Shown: positions 42,742 to 51,736 of the stretch, in pieces
Layout: each line of letters opens with the position of its first letter
Numbering within the stretch: position 1 is the first letter of the stretch
NCBI RefSeq assembly: GCF_018613875.1
Contig: NZ_JAGGPJ010000001.1
Coordinates: 47,134-111,133 of the forward strand
Direction of reading: 5' to 3'
DNA length: 64,000 bases
Source of the DNA: Arthrobacter sp. ISL-28
GTDB lineage: Bacteria > Actinomycetota > Actinomycetes > Actinomycetales > Micrococcaceae
Notes under the pieces: generated by a model
The model's database searches: none
The model's input: only the letters and a program-made list of their open reading frames with translations
What the model was told of the DNA's origin: nothing
Made by a program: the position numbers and the translations under genes

Positions 42742-43071
42742 CTAATCCCTGCCCGTGGTCAGCCAGACCGGCTCGAACTCAGGATGGTCGGCGTAAGGCA
42801 GCGCCAAGGCATTCAGGGACAAGGTGGTCCATTCCAGGGCCTCCGGAATCCACTGGATGTCCTCCCCAAAGGGCTTGCTGACCAGAGTTGCCAAGGCGTT
42901 CTGCCGGGCTGCCTCGATGATGCCGATGATCCGGCGCTTTGCCGCGCACTCCATGAGGAGGCGCTCTTCGTACCACCGGGCAGATTTGGACAGTGTCTTG
43001 TCTCTGAGCAGCTTCCGGGCCGCGGCCTCATCCTCCATGATGCGCGCGGACAGGAATTCGACAATGTCCAC
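42742..43071 (-). CDS. DUF6221 family protein
   Basis: From a GTG at 43071 the protein has 109 residues: VDIVEFLSARIMEDEAAAR, a central ECAAKRRIIGIIEAAR helix and the C-terminal LALPYADHPEFEPVW, all matching the short actinobacterial DUF6221 family. It is convergent with DUF1992 (15-bp gap). A further upstream GTG at 43107 is possible. Function unknown. Confidence 0.75.
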   Translation of the reverse strand: MDIVEFLSARIMEDEAAARKLLRDKTLSKSARWYEERLLMECAAKRRIIGIIEAARQNALATLVSKPFGEDIQWIPEALEWTTLSLNALALPYADHPEFEPVWLTTGRD

Positions 43072-43199
43072 AATCCGAGAGTACGCCCCGCTGCACTGGC
43101 GGAACACGGGGACAATTGGGGGCTTACAACCGGGGCTTCGCGGGCTACGGTTTCACTGTGGAACACTTTCCTTCCGCGCTGGCGAGCAAAGGAGTTTCA

Positions 43200-43538
43200 A
43201 TGGGCGGCGTGTGGCTTCGCACGATCAGCCACAGCTTGGTCCGTGCGGACCAGATAACAGAAATCGCATGCTCCCGTGGATCCGTCCACGAGGAGAAGGG
43301 CTATTCGTTGAAGGTCGTCATCGACGGCAGGCCCCACGTCCTCATCGACAACAGCGACCTTCCGGGCACTATGGCCCAGAGGCTTGACCAGGCGCAGCAA
43401 ATGCAGGATTCGCTGGTGTCGGCAATAGACGCGGCCGGCAGCATGGGTGCATCCATGGTGATCAGCCATGCACCGGAAAGCGAGCGCTGGATCCTCACGG
43501 CGGCGGCTGATTTGGCAGGCGAGCCGGCTCCGCCCTGA
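43200..43538 (+). CDS. Hypothetical protein (112 residues)
   Basis: AAAGGAG precedes the ATG at 43200. The product, starting MGGVWLRTISHSLVRADQIT, has an N-terminal strand-rich half and a helical C-terminal half (TMAQRLDQAQQMQDSLVSAI). It contains no cysteine pair or membrane span. The strong ribosome site and regular composition support a real gene. Function unknown. Confidence 0.7.
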   Translation: MGGVWLRTISHSLVRADQITEIACSRGSVHEEKGYSLKVVIDGRPHVLIDNSDLPGTMAQRLDQAQQMQDSLVSAIDAAGSMGASMVISHAPESERWILTAAADLAGEPAPP

Positions 43539-43860
43539 GATGCCAGCCGCTCGTATCAATCAGCGACGAGCTGCAAGTCGCCGGTCATGGAGTCCGCTGT
43601 CCTGGGCTCTCCGGCGCCGACCCCGCCGGTGCGGAGCCCCGCCGGTGCGGAGCCCGTCGCCGCCGAGCCCTCCGGCGCGGAACTGCCCGGGATTAAGGCC
43701 GGAGGCGAATGGCGCGGCGAGCGCGCTGAGCTCGGCTTCGGCCCCTCGCCGCGCGCTATCGGCGTCGGCAGTGACGACTGACGACGCAAAGCGCATAGAT
43801 GTTCAATAAAATCTGAGGTTGCCGCCGCTCAGGCTGCTCTTGCCTTCCGTTTGACGCGTC

Positions 43861-44085
43861 CTAGTGACCCGCAGCTTCCCCGGCCTCGCGTGACCCCACG
43901 AATTCGCAGGAACCGTGATGCCGTGCAGGGAGGATGCAGGTCCGGCCGGTGGCCAAGTGGACGTTGCCGCACCGGCCTGAACGTGCAACATCTTCGCGGA
44001 CGTGGCCAGTTCTCAGGTCGGCCCGTTCCCGGCTGTGGTCCTGCGGGCGGCTGGCTTGGGAATCGCCGTACTCGTGACTGTTCAT
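43861..44085 (-). CDS. Small His/Cys protein
   Basis: The 74-residue frame ends with RCGNVHLATGRTCILPARHHGSCEFV in close order. That spacing of Cys and His resembles small actinobacterial zinc-binding tails. The 43539-43860 stretch downstream holds no other credible gene. Support is moderate: plausible motif, weak ribosome site (GAGGAG about 11 nt upstream). Confidence 0.45.
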   Translation of the reverse strand: MNSHEYGDSQASRPQDHSRERADLRTGHVREDVARSGRCGNVHLATGRTCILPARHHGSCEFVGSREAGEAAGH

Positions 44086-44287
44086 GCCTACATGACTCCT
44101 CGTCGAGTGGCTGCCCTCTGTGCTGAGGGCCAGTCGTATGGACTCTCGCTATCTGGTCTCACGCGGACATGTTAGCGCGTGATGACGGGAGAGCTAATAC
44201 CTGTTTTTCTATGGAATGCGTTCCAGCAGATTGTCCACGCACTGCCAGCGCATGGCTTAATTACCTGCTTTTCGGCCCGCCACCCCG

Positions 44288-44437
44288 CTACGTCTTCCTG
44301 AGGGGTTCGTCCACGGAATCAGCGCCTTCGGCGGGGTCTTGCGAGTGCATTCGGAGGTCGGTAGGGTCGGCTGTTTCGTCCCCTTCGGCAGGAGCCTCAC
44401 TGTGGATGCGCTGCATCCCTTCCAGATTTTCACTCAT
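44288..44437 (-). CDS. Small acidic protein (49 residues)
   Basis: GGAGCGG lies 5 nt before the ATG at 44437. The product starts MSENLEGMQRIHSEAPAEGD and is Asp/Glu-rich and probably disordered. It lies 43 bp after the carboxyltransferase stop on the same strand. Confidence 0.45.
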   Translation of the reverse strand: MSENLEGMQRIHSEAPAEGDETADPTDLRMHSQDPAEGADSVDEPLRKT

Positions 44438-44480
44438 GACTGCCGCTCCTCTACTGGCGTTGTGTGCTGTAGGCCATCCC

Positions 44481-46103
44481 TCAATGTTCATCTAGCTCCT
44501 GCATGCGCGGGCTGTCAAGAAGCCCAGGCGTCACAGCACCGAAAGTGTCCGGCGATGACGGTGAGATCAAGGACGGGGCAGCGAGTCCGCCGAGGTTGCG
44601 GTATTTGTCCAGCCGCTGCGGCAGCAGCTCTCCGATGCCGGCGGAGGAAAGGGTGGCGAGTTCATACTCTATTGCCTGTCCAAGCCGCTGGCAGAAAGCC
44701 TTGGCCTCCAGCGCGGCGTCGCCGTTATCGCCAATGCCGCGCTCGTCGATGATGTGCTCGACAAGCCCGCTGGCGTAGAGGGACGCGACGCTGACGCCCT
44801 GGGCTTCGGACATGGCTGGCGCGAAGTCGGTGCTCCGATGAACGATGGCGCTGGCGCCTTCGGGCGGGAGCGGGGACAGCCAGGCGTGCTGGGCCGCGAT
44901 GGTCCGGTCTGCCGGCAGCAGGGCCAGCGCACCGCCGCCGGCTCCCTGGCCGAGCAGCACGGAAACTGTGGGCGAGTTGAGCCCGATCAGATCGTGCAGG
45001 GACCTCGCGATTTCCCCTGCCAGGCCGCCTTCCTCGGCTTCCCTGGACAGCGCGGCGCCGCCGGTGTCGATGACTGTCAGCAATGGCAGGCCGAGCTCCT
45101 CGGCCAGCCGCATGCCCCGGCGTGCCTCGCGGAGCGACGCCGGACCCATGGCTGTCTGCTGCGAGGGCCGGGGCCGGGTGTGGCCGATCACCACGCAGGA
45201 CTTCTGGCCGAAGCGGGCCAGGGCCAGCAGCAGGCCAGGATCCTTCTCGCCCTGGCCCGTCCCGTTGAGCGGAAGCACGTCCCGGGCCCCGTGCGCCAGC
45301 AGTTGACGCAGGTCCGGTCGCCGCGGGTTGCGGGAGATTTCAATCGATTCCCAGGCGCCTGCCTTCGACGGTTTCACCGACAGGGTCCGAGGCGGAGCGA
45401 CGCGCGGGTTCGGGCCGCTGACCAGAATGCTCAAGGCGCGGTCAACGACGTCGGACAGCTGCCAGGGCGGGACAACGGCGTCCACGAGCCCCTTGTCGAA
45501 GAGGTTCTCTGCCACCTGCACATTCTCCGGAAAGGGGATGCCGTAGAGCGCCTCGTAGACCCTGGGTCCCAGGAATCCGAGCAGGGCGCCAGGCTCGGCC
45601 ACGGTGATGTGCCCGAGTGATCCCCAGGAGGCCATGACGCCGCCGGTGGTGGGATGGCGGAGATAGACCAGGTAGGGCAGTCCGGCCTGACGGTGTGCCC
45701 GGACGGCCGCGCTGATTTTGACCATGGACAGGAAGGCGATGGTGCCTTCCTGCATGCGGGTGCCGCCGGAGGCAGGTCCCGCCAGCAGCGGAAGCCCTTC
45801 CTGCGTTGCCCGCTCGACGGCGTTTACGATGCGTTCCGCAGCGGCGAGCCCGATGGAGCCCGCCAGGAAACGGAACTCGCTGACGATGACGGCCACCCGG
45901 CGTCCGCGGATGAGGCCTTCACCGGTGAGGACGGATTCGTCCACGCCGGTTCTAGCCCGGGCCGCCGCCAGTTCCTGCCGGTATTCCGGACCCGGGTCCG
46001 GGTCCACGACCGGGGCGTCCCAGCTCCGGTAGGAGCCGGGATCCAGCACGGCAGCGATGAGTTCAGTGGCGTCCAGGTGACGGACTTGCTGTTGTGTCGG
46101 CAT
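44481..46103 (-). CDS. Fused acyl-CoA carboxyltransferase (AccD-AccA type)
   Basis: The 540-residue protein combines a beta-type carboxyltransferase half (GPASGGTRMQEGTIAFLSM, PTTGGVMASWGSLGH) and an alpha-type half (TVIDTGGAALSREAEEGG, LLGQGAGGGALALLPADR) in one chain. The AccD N-terminal zinc ribbon is not visible. No biotin carrier or biotin carboxylase gene is adjacent. Beside a CoA-transferase and a MatC-like carrier it may decarboxylate malonyl-CoA or work with a biotin subunit encoded elsewhere. The start follows GAGGAAGG and lies 3 bp after the CoA-transferase stop. Confidence 0.85.
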   Translation of the reverse strand: MPTQQQVRHLDATELIAAVLDPGSYRSWDAPVVDPDPGPEYRQELAAARARTGVDESVLTGEGLIRGRRVAVIVSEFRFLAGSIGLAAAERIVNAVERATQEGLPLLAGPASGGTRMQEGTIAFLSMVKISAAVRAHRQAGLPYLVYLRHPTTGGVMASWGSLGHITVAEPGALLGFLGPRVYEALYGIPFPENVQVAENLFDKGLVDAVVPPWQLSDVVDRALSILVSGPNPRVAPPRTLSVKPSKAGAWESIEISRNPRRPDLRQLLAHGARDVLPLNGTGQGEKDPGLLLALARFGQKSCVVIGHTRPRPSQQTAMGPASLREARRGMRLAEELGLPLLTVIDTGGAALSREAEEGGLAGEIARSLHDLIGLNSPTVSVLLGQGAGGGALALLPADRTIAAQHAWLSPLPPEGASAIVHRSTDFAPAMSEAQGVSVASLYASGLVEHIIDERGIGDNGDAALEAKAFCQRLGQAIEYELATLSSAGIGELLPQRLDKYRNLGGLAAPSLISPSSPDTFGAVTPGLLDSPRMQELDEH

Positions 46104-46105
46104 CC

Positions 46106-47386
46106 TCAGCGGCCTTCCTCGTTCTGGTGGCCCGTTTCGGCGGCTGCGTATCCGGCGCTTGCGCTTGCGCTTGCGCCGGCTCCGGCTCCGGGGACCAGAC
46201 CGAGCCACTGCCGGATCTGCTCCCCGTCCTGGTCGAGCAGCGGCGGTGCGGTATGCGTCTTGAGTGTCGTTTCGGCGGTGTCCGCGGCACTGAAGAACCG
46301 CAGCGGCGGGCCGGGCAGGCTTACATTGCCGAGGATCTTGTGGTCGACGTCGATCACGAGTCCCTGCGAGTGGACCTGGTCCCAGGCATACACCTCGTCC
46401 AGCGTCCGCACTTTGCCCGCCGGGATGCCAGCCTCGTTGAGCCTTGCCAGCAGGGGCTCGGCCTCGAAGTCGGAGAACACCCGCTCCACTTCTTCAATGA
46501 CTTTCTCCCGGTTGCGCACCCGGTCCGCGTTGCTGGCGAATTCAGGCCGGGCGGCGTCGATCCCGAATGCCGCGGCGAACGTGGTCCACAGTTTTTCGCT
46601 GCCCACGCTGATCTGCACCTTGCCCTGCCGGCAGTGAAACAGGCCATAGGGGGCGATGGACGGGTGGTGGTTGCCCTGCGCCTTCGGGATCTCACCGGCG
46701 ACCGTCGTCCTGGTGCCTTGGAAGGCGTGGACCCCGATCAGCGCCGCGAGCAGGGATGTGCGGACGATCTGCCCCTGGCCGGTGCGTTCGCGCTGCAGCA
46801 GCGCGGCGAGCGTCCCGAACGCCCCGTACATGCCGGAGAGGAGGTCGGCGATTGGCACGCCCACCCGCTGCGGATCCTCCGGTCCGGATCCGGTCAGGGA
46901 CATAAGGCCGGCCTCGCCCTGCAGGATCTGGTCATAGCCGCTGCGCCGGGATTCCGGCCCGTCGTGCCCGAACCCGGTGATGGACAGGACCACCAGTGCC
47001 GGGTTGAGGGCGTGCATTTCTGCGGCTGAGAAACCCAGCCGGTCCAGTACGCCTGGGCGGAAGTTCTCGATCACCACGTCCGCCCGTTCCAGGAGCTCGC
47101 GCAGGACCGTGCGGCCATCATCACTCTTCAGGTCCAGGGCGATGGATTCCTTGTTGCGGTTGCAGGACAGGAAATATGTGGCCTGGGGATCGTCCTCGGG
47201 ACCAACGAACGGGGGCCCCCATCCGCGCGTATCGTCGCCTGTGCCCGGGCTCTCCACTTTGATGACGCGCGCGCCAAGATCGGCCAGCATCATGCCGGCG
47301 TGGGGCCCGGCGAGGGCGCGGCTCAGGTCCACCACGAGGTAGCCCGAGAGCGGGCCTTCGGTGCGGAGGGTGGATTCAGTGCTCAT
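46106..47386 (-). CDS. CaiB/BaiF (class III) CoA-transferase
   Basis: The 426-residue protein has the class III CoA-transferase layout: LVVDLSRALAGPHAGMMLADLGA at the start, ENFRPG (about 115) and the catalytic aspartate region VPIADLLSGMYGAFG. It moves CoA between carboxylic acids. The C-terminus is an odd low-complexity Gly-Ala-Ser tail (GAGAGASASASAG) that comes from short repeats and may vary. It is 92 bp downstream of the MatC-like gene and abuts the carboxyltransferase, so the three form one unit. Confidence 0.9.
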   Translation of the reverse strand: MSTESTLRTEGPLSGYLVVDLSRALAGPHAGMMLADLGARVIKVESPGTGDDTRGWGPPFVGPEDDPQATYFLSCNRNKESIALDLKSDDGRTVLRELLERADVVIENFRPGVLDRLGFSAAEMHALNPALVVLSITGFGHDGPESRRSGYDQILQGEAGLMSLTGSGPEDPQRVGVPIADLLSGMYGAFGTLAALLQRERTGQGQIVRTSLLAALIGVHAFQGTRTTVAGEIPKAQGNHHPSIAPYGLFHCRQGKVQISVGSEKLWTTFAAAFGIDAARPEFASNADRVRNREKVIEEVERVFSDFEAEPLLARLNEAGIPAGKVRTLDEVYAWDQVHSQGLVIDVDHKILGNVSLPGPPLRFFSAADTAETTLKTHTAPPLLDQDGEQIRQWLGLVPGAGAGASASASAGYAAAETGHQNEEGR

Positions 47387-47478
47387 GTTGGATCTTCCTT
47401 ATCGGGCTGTGCAAGGCAGTCTGTAGGTGGCAGGTGAGTGCAGGAGCGGGGGAATGCGCAGGGCTGTATCCGGGCGGG

Positions 47479-48942
47479 CTACATCCAGCCCGGGACCACC
47501 ATGACGAGCCAGGCGATGGCCGGTCCGGCAACAACCACGATCCCGCTGTAGGCCAGGATCTGCTTGTAGAACTTGTCCTTGTCCACATCTTCGGGAGCGT
47601 TGGCCAGGACCAGGGCGCCGTTGGTGGAGAAGGGGGATACGTCCACGATGGTGGCTGCGACAGCCAGGGCAGCGATGACGCCCACCGCACCGATCTCGCC
47701 GGTAGCCAGGAACGGCACCGCCAGTGGGATGAGTGCGGCGAGGATGGCCGTGGAGGAGGCGAAGGCCGAGACGACGGCACCGATGTAGCAGATCAGCAGG
47801 GCTGCCAGCAGCGGCATTCCCAGCTGCGCCACGCCGTCGGAAACGAAGGTGATGGTGCCTGCTTCCTCGAGGACGCCCACAAAAGTGAGCATGCCGCAGA
47901 TGAGCAGGACGGTGGACCAGCTGATCTTGTTGACTGCGCCCTTCTGGGCTGCCGGGGAGACGAGGGCCAGGATGACGGCGATGGTGATGGAGACGAAGCC
48001 GACGTCCACCTTGAAGCCGAGGGAAATGACGGCGAGTGCAATCAGTCCGGCGATGGTGACGAGCTGGGGAACGGAGCCACGGGCGCCGGGTGCGGACGCC
48101 GCAGCTCCAGGTTCAGTGGAGGTGGCGGCTGCGCCGGCGCCCTCGGACGAGCCCTTGGAGGAGACGGTGCCTTTGGTGGAGACGGTGCCTTTGGTGGAGA
48201 CGGTGCCATTGGTGGAGACGCCGGCGGGGGAAATGTCCGAGCCGGAGCCCTGCAGCGTGACGCCGGCTGCGCGGGCGCCCACGCTCACGGACATCCGGCT
48301 TTCTGCAGCCTGCTCCACCATGCGGCCAGCCTTCGTGGAGCGGAACCTGTTGCCGCCGAGGACGAGCGACAGCACCACAGCGATGGCGAGGTTGAACACA
48401 AAGCTGGCCAGGAAGATCGCCATGGGGCTGGCTTCCAGATCGGTCTTGGCGATGATGCCGTTGACGGTGACGCCGTAGACGGCAATCGGGGAGAAGCCGC
48501 CCGCCTGGGCGCCGTGGATGACCATCATGCCCATCATCAGGGGATTGATCTTGTGCCTGGCCGCGAAGCTCAGGGCGATCGGGGCGATGATGGCGACGGC
48601 GGCGGGAGATAGGGCGCCGACTGCGGTGATGAGCGCCGTGATGGCGAACATGACCCAGGGGATGAGGGCCACTTTGTTGCCCACCATCCGGACGGCGCCC
48701 CGGACCAAAAGGTCAATGGTGCCGTTGTTCTGCGCGATGGCGAACAGGTAGGTGACGCCGACGATCGTCAGGAACAGACCGCCGGGGAAGTTGGCGAGGA
48801 TATCGCTGGTGGACATTCCGAGAATGACTGAACCCAGCAGGAATGCGCCAACGAAGGCCAGGGCGCCCATGTTGAGGGGCAGCACCGTAGCCAGCAGGAA
48901 CATCACCGCCAGGATGATGATGGATAGGACGGGAGCGGACAT
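47479..48942 (-). CDS. MatC-like dicarboxylate carrier
   Basis: The 487-residue protein has about 12 hydrophobic segments in two halves. The N-terminal half (PLNMGALAFVGAFLLGSV, NFPGGLFLTIVGVTYLFA, HGAQAGGFSPIAVYG) fits the MatC dicarboxylate-carrier N-terminal type. A long cytoplasmic loop with Ser/Thr/Gly/Lys repeats separates the halves. The start follows GGAGG. MatC carries malonate in rhizobia; with the CoA-transferase and carboxyltransferase downstream, malonate or a related dicarboxylate is the likely substrate. Confidence 0.87.
   Translation of the reverse strand: MSAPVLSIIILAVMFLLATVLPLNMGALAFVGAFLLGSVILGMSTSDILANFPGGLFLTIVGVTYLFAIAQNNGTIDLLVRGAVRMVGNKVALIPWVMFAITALITAVGALSPAAVAIIAPIALSFAARHKINPLMMGMMVIHGAQAGGFSPIAVYGVTVNGIIAKTDLEASPMAIFLASFVFNLAIAVVLSLVLGGNRFRSTKAGRMVEQAAESRMSVSVGARAAGVTLQGSGSDISPAGVSTNGTVSTKGTVSTKGTVSSKGSSEGAGAAATSTEPGAAASAPGARGSVPQLVTIAGLIALAVISLGFKVDVGFVSITIAVILALVSPAAQKGAVNKISWSTVLLICGMLTFVGVLEEAGTITFVSDGVAQLGMPLLAALLICYIGAVVSAFASSTAILAALIPLAVPFLATGEIGAVGVIAALAVAATIVDVSPFSTNGALVLANAPEDVDKDKFYKQILAYSGIVVVAGPAIAWLVMVVPGWM
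48161..48220 (-). repeat. 18-bp coding tandem repeat in the MatC-like loop
   Basis: GAGACGGTGCCTTTGGTG (plus strand) is repeated at 48161-48178, 48179-48196 and, with one change, 48197-48214, with a partial copy after. On the coding strand it encodes VSTKGT-type hexapeptides in the central cytoplasmic loop, so copy number can vary in frame. Confidence 0.88.
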
Positions 48943-49004
48943 CGTTGTTCCTCCGGATCAAAGAGATGAAGGTGACTTGCATTACTGGCTCACTGGCCTA
49001 GCCT

Positions 49005-49017
49005 CCTAGACACTAGG
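49005..49017. promoter_or_regulatory. GntR operator CCTAG-ACA-CTAGG
   Basis: Perfect 5-3-5 inverted repeat in the 135-bp gap between the divergent MatC-like and GntR genes. Further CCTAGCC and GGCTAGG half-sites flank it at about 48997 and 49045. It is the probable binding site of the adjacent regulator. Confidence 0.65.
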
Positions 49018-49077
49018 TGACTTTGTCAATAGTTCTTCGGTAGGCTAGGTGGCAGGACGTCGCCGGAAGGACGCGCA

Positions 49078-49779
49078 ATGCCGAAGAAAACAGCAACGCA
49101 ACAGATCTCCCGTCTGTCGCGGCCGCGGCTTTATGAGCAGCTGGTGGAGCAGCTCATGGACTTCATCGAATCGGCCCAGCTGGGCCCGGGGGACACGCTC
49201 CCGGCCGAGCGCGAACTCGCTGAACGGCTGGGAGTTTCGCGGGCTACTCTTGCACAGGCCCTCGTGGCGTTGGAAGTGCTCGGCGTGATCGACGTCCAGC
49301 ACGGCACCGGTGCAGTGCTGGTCTACCGGCCGAACGTCCCGTCGGTGATCAAAGGCCTCCGAGAGCACCGCAACAGGCTCCCCGAGATTGTTGAAGCGCG
49401 GAGCACGCTCGAGGTGAAGCTTGCGGAACTCGCGGCTGCACGCCGGACCGACGCAGACATGGAAGACATTGACAAGGCGCTGGAGGCAATGGCGGACGAA
49501 GTGGCTTCGGGCGCCAAGGGGGCACGGGGCGACGAGTTGTTCCACCAGGCCGTCACCGCCGCCGCCCATTCCGCGGTCCTCGCCCAGCTCATGACGTTCA
49601 TCGCCGGGATGATCCTGGAAACGCGCCTTGAATCGCTCGGACAGCCGGGCCGGCCCGAACAGTCACTCGCCTCGCACCGCAAAATCGCCGACGCAATCAG
49701 GGCCCAGGACTCCCAGGCGGCGGCGGCGGCGATGCTGGAGCATATTGATCTCGTCTCCGACGTTGCCCTGCTGAAGTAA
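49078..49779 (+). CDS. GntR family regulator, FadR/FCD subfamily
   Basis: The 233-residue protein has a GntR winged helix (ELAERLGVSRATLAQALVAL) and an FCD domain (VEARSTLEVKLAELAA and DELFHQAVTAAAHS). It is divergent from the MatC-like gene and probably represses it until a dicarboxylate or its CoA ester is present. It is followed 4 bp later by a glutamine amidotransferase-like gene, so the two are co-transcribed. Confidence 0.88.
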   Translation: MPKKTATQQISRLSRPRLYEQLVEQLMDFIESAQLGPGDTLPAERELAERLGVSRATLAQALVALEVLGVIDVQHGTGAVLVYRPNVPSVIKGLREHRNRLPEIVEARSTLEVKLAELAAARRTDADMEDIDKALEAMADEVASGAKGARGDELFHQAVTAAAHSAVLAQLMTFIAGMILETRLESLGQPGRPEQSLASHRKIADAIRAQDSQAAAAAMLEHIDLVSDVALLK

Positions 49780-49783
49780 GCCC

Positions 49784-50515
49784 GTGAAACCGTTTTTGCT
49801 GCTCGCGTCGCGGGCCGAGGAGACTGCTGCCGAGGACGAGTACGAGGCCTATCTGCGCTATGGCGGCTTGGAACCGGACCAGCTACGGCGGATCCGGCTG
49901 GAGCAGGCGCCGCTCCCGCATCTTGACCTTGAGGACTATTCGGGCGTGATCGTCGGTGGCAGCCCCTTCACCTCCAGCGACCCCCCAGAAAAGAAGTCCG
50001 AAACGCAGCACCGGGTGGAGCGCGAACTGTCCGGGCTGCTGGACCGGATCGTGGCAGAAGATTTCCCGTTCCTTGGCGCTTGCTACGGCGTCGGGACCCT
50101 GGGCCTGCACCAGGGTGCGGTCATCGACCGGACCTACGGTGAGCAACTGGGCGGCGTGACCATCAGCCTGAGCCCGGAGGGCCTGCAGGACCCGCTGCTG
50201 GCAGGCATGCCGGCGGAGTTCACCGCCTTCACCGGCCACAAGGAAGGCTGCACTGTCCTTCCCTCCCATGCGGTGCTGCTGGCCAGTTCGGAGGCCTGCC
50301 CGGTGCACATGTTCCGGATCAAGAAGAATCTGTACGCCACCCAGTTCCACCCCGAGCTTGACGCCGAGGGCCTCGTCACCAGGATTGACATCTACCGCCA
50401 CGCCGGCTACTTCCCGCCGGAATCGGCAGAGGAGCTGATGGAAGCGGCCCGGACCTTTACCGCAACCGAGCCCATGAAGATCCTGCGGAATTTCGTGAAG
50501 ATCTACGGCCGGTAG
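49784..50515 (+). CDS. Class I glutamine amidotransferase-like protein
   Basis: The 243-residue protein carries the class I amidotransferase triad. The nucleophile Cys100 is in FLGACYGVG, and the His and Glu are in TQFHPELD. It resembles the stand-alone GMP-synthase-like glutaminase group. It starts at GTG 4 bp after the GntR stop. Its partner is not evident; a gamma-glutamyl hydrolase role on a conjugated substrate is possible. The malonate-type locus offers no amide acceptor, so its link to the operon is unclear. Confidence 0.85.
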   Translation: MKPFLLLASRAEETAAEDEYEAYLRYGGLEPDQLRRIRLEQAPLPHLDLEDYSGVIVGGSPFTSSDPPEKKSETQHRVERELSGLLDRIVAEDFPFLGACYGVGTLGLHQGAVIDRTYGEQLGGVTISLSPEGLQDPLLAGMPAEFTAFTGHKEGCTVLPSHAVLLASSEACPVHMFRIKKNLYATQFHPELDAEGLVTRIDIYRHAGYFPPESAEELMEAARTFTATEPMKILRNFVKIYGR

Positions 50516-50523
50516 CCGCTCAC

Positions 50524-50566
50524 GCAAGAGGACGACGGCGAGTGCTTCCCCGCCGTCGTCCGCTAG
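50524..50566 (+). terminator. GGACGACGG hairpin, copy 9 (chimeric flanks)
   Basis: Core stem of 11 bp (50530-50540 with 50551-50561). The left outer flank is AAGAGG as in copies 4, 6 and 7, whereas the right flank is CCGCT as in copies 1, 2 and 5, so they do not pair. It follows the amidotransferase stop by about 15 bp. Confidence 0.75.
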
Positions 50567-51023
50567 CGTGATGCTCGATCGCGCCTGGGCTACTTCACAC
50601 CGCATGGTGACGCCCAGCGCCAATACCGTTGCATGGCGACCATGAGGACGATCATCGGAAGTCTGGGAAACAAGCGATCCCGTGATGACGAGGCCTGTAA
50701 GGCCGTACGCACTGCCGGGAACGCCTCGATCTGCCGCAGCTCCACCCTGTTCCTCCCTTTAGTTGGCGGTCACGCCGGCCGGTTCAGAGTGCTGACCGGC
50801 AACGCATCCGGCTCCATCTTTGCCCATTGACTTCGGCCCGGGGAAGGCTACCGTTGTACTACGTCAACAAGGATCTGTTGTACGCGGTGGGCTGAGGGGG
50901 CAGCCGCATATTGCGGGTTGTTCGCAAAGCCAGGCCACGGTCGGCAGCCCACAAGTCCACAGCTTGTCTCCGCTTTGGAGCGCCCACAATATAAGGTCTC
51001 ACTCTAGCCACAGGTAGCGTCCA
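50567..51023. other. Intergenic region before the cupin gene
   Basis: No credible gene was found. GTTGTAC occurs twice (50852-50858 and 50876-50882) as a direct repeat about 145 bp before the cupin start and could be regulatory. A short frame at 50633 lacks coding character. Confidence 0.4.
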
Positions 51024-51422
51024 ATGACCGCCAATTTCGTAACAGCTTTCGCCGTCAAATCCTTCGATGTTCCGGACAAGAAACGGTACCCGGACAAGGC
51101 CGAGGTCGATCTCGTCACCGTGAACGACTACTCGGTCGCCCGGCTCATCCTCGCCCCTGGCTGGCGTTGGTCCGTGTGCTCCAAACCCACGGAACAGACG
51201 GATTTCTGCGAGCACAACCACCTCGGGTTCTGCCTGTCTGGAACGCTGGAGATCTCCACTCCAGACGGATTGAAGTCCATCATTCATGCCAACGACACGT
51301 ATGCGATTCCGCCGGGCCACGACGAGTGGGTGGTGGGTTCCGAGCCTTTCGTCGCCGTTGAGTTCCTGGGCGCGGCATCGTTTGGAAGGCCTGCCAGCAG
51401 GGGGCAGCACGCCCGGATCTAA
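51024..51422 (+). CDS. Cupin domain protein
   Basis: The 132-residue protein is a single-domain cupin. It has ILAPGWRWSVCSKPTEQTDFCEHNHLGFCLSG reading across cupin motif 1 in two parts and PPGHDEWVVGSEPFVAVEF as motif 2. The His and Glu ligands are partly replaced, so the metal site may be modified. It is preceded by AGGTAG and stands alone. A ligand sensor or small-molecule isomerase is possible; no more can be said. Confidence 0.78.
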   Translation: MTANFVTAFAVKSFDVPDKKRYPDKAEVDLVTVNDYSVARLILAPGWRWSVCSKPTEQTDFCEHNHLGFCLSGTLEISTPDGLKSIIHANDTYAIPPGHDEWVVGSEPFVAVEFLGAASFGRPASRGQHARI

Positions 51423-51736
51423 CGGGGCACCTACCCCAACTGACTTAAGGACGGCCGACTGACCGGCGCCCGGGAACGCGCGGGCTGGCGTGTACCCGGC
51501 CTTCGGCCGCGGCAGCACGCCGTTCAACCGGTACGGCGGTGACCCCGCGTCGCAGCCGAATCCTGCACCGAGTGACCCGCACAAGCGCAGGATTACGCGG
51601 GTCTTTTCACAGGATTCCAAGGTTCGCCGAAGCTTTGGGGCAGTTCCGGTACCGCTTGCGAAGGCCGAAAATACACTGGATCTAGCCAGTCTTCTGGTCC
51701 TCGCTCGCCGGTCCCAGCCTCTCGAAGGAACCCAAA

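Noticed and set aside
43587..43781. Pro/Ala-rich small plus-strand frame
   Set aside because: It consists of short GC repeats and has no ribosome site or regular composition.
50633..50830. Small plus-strand frame before the cupin gene
   Set aside because: No ribosome site, no domain and irregular composition.
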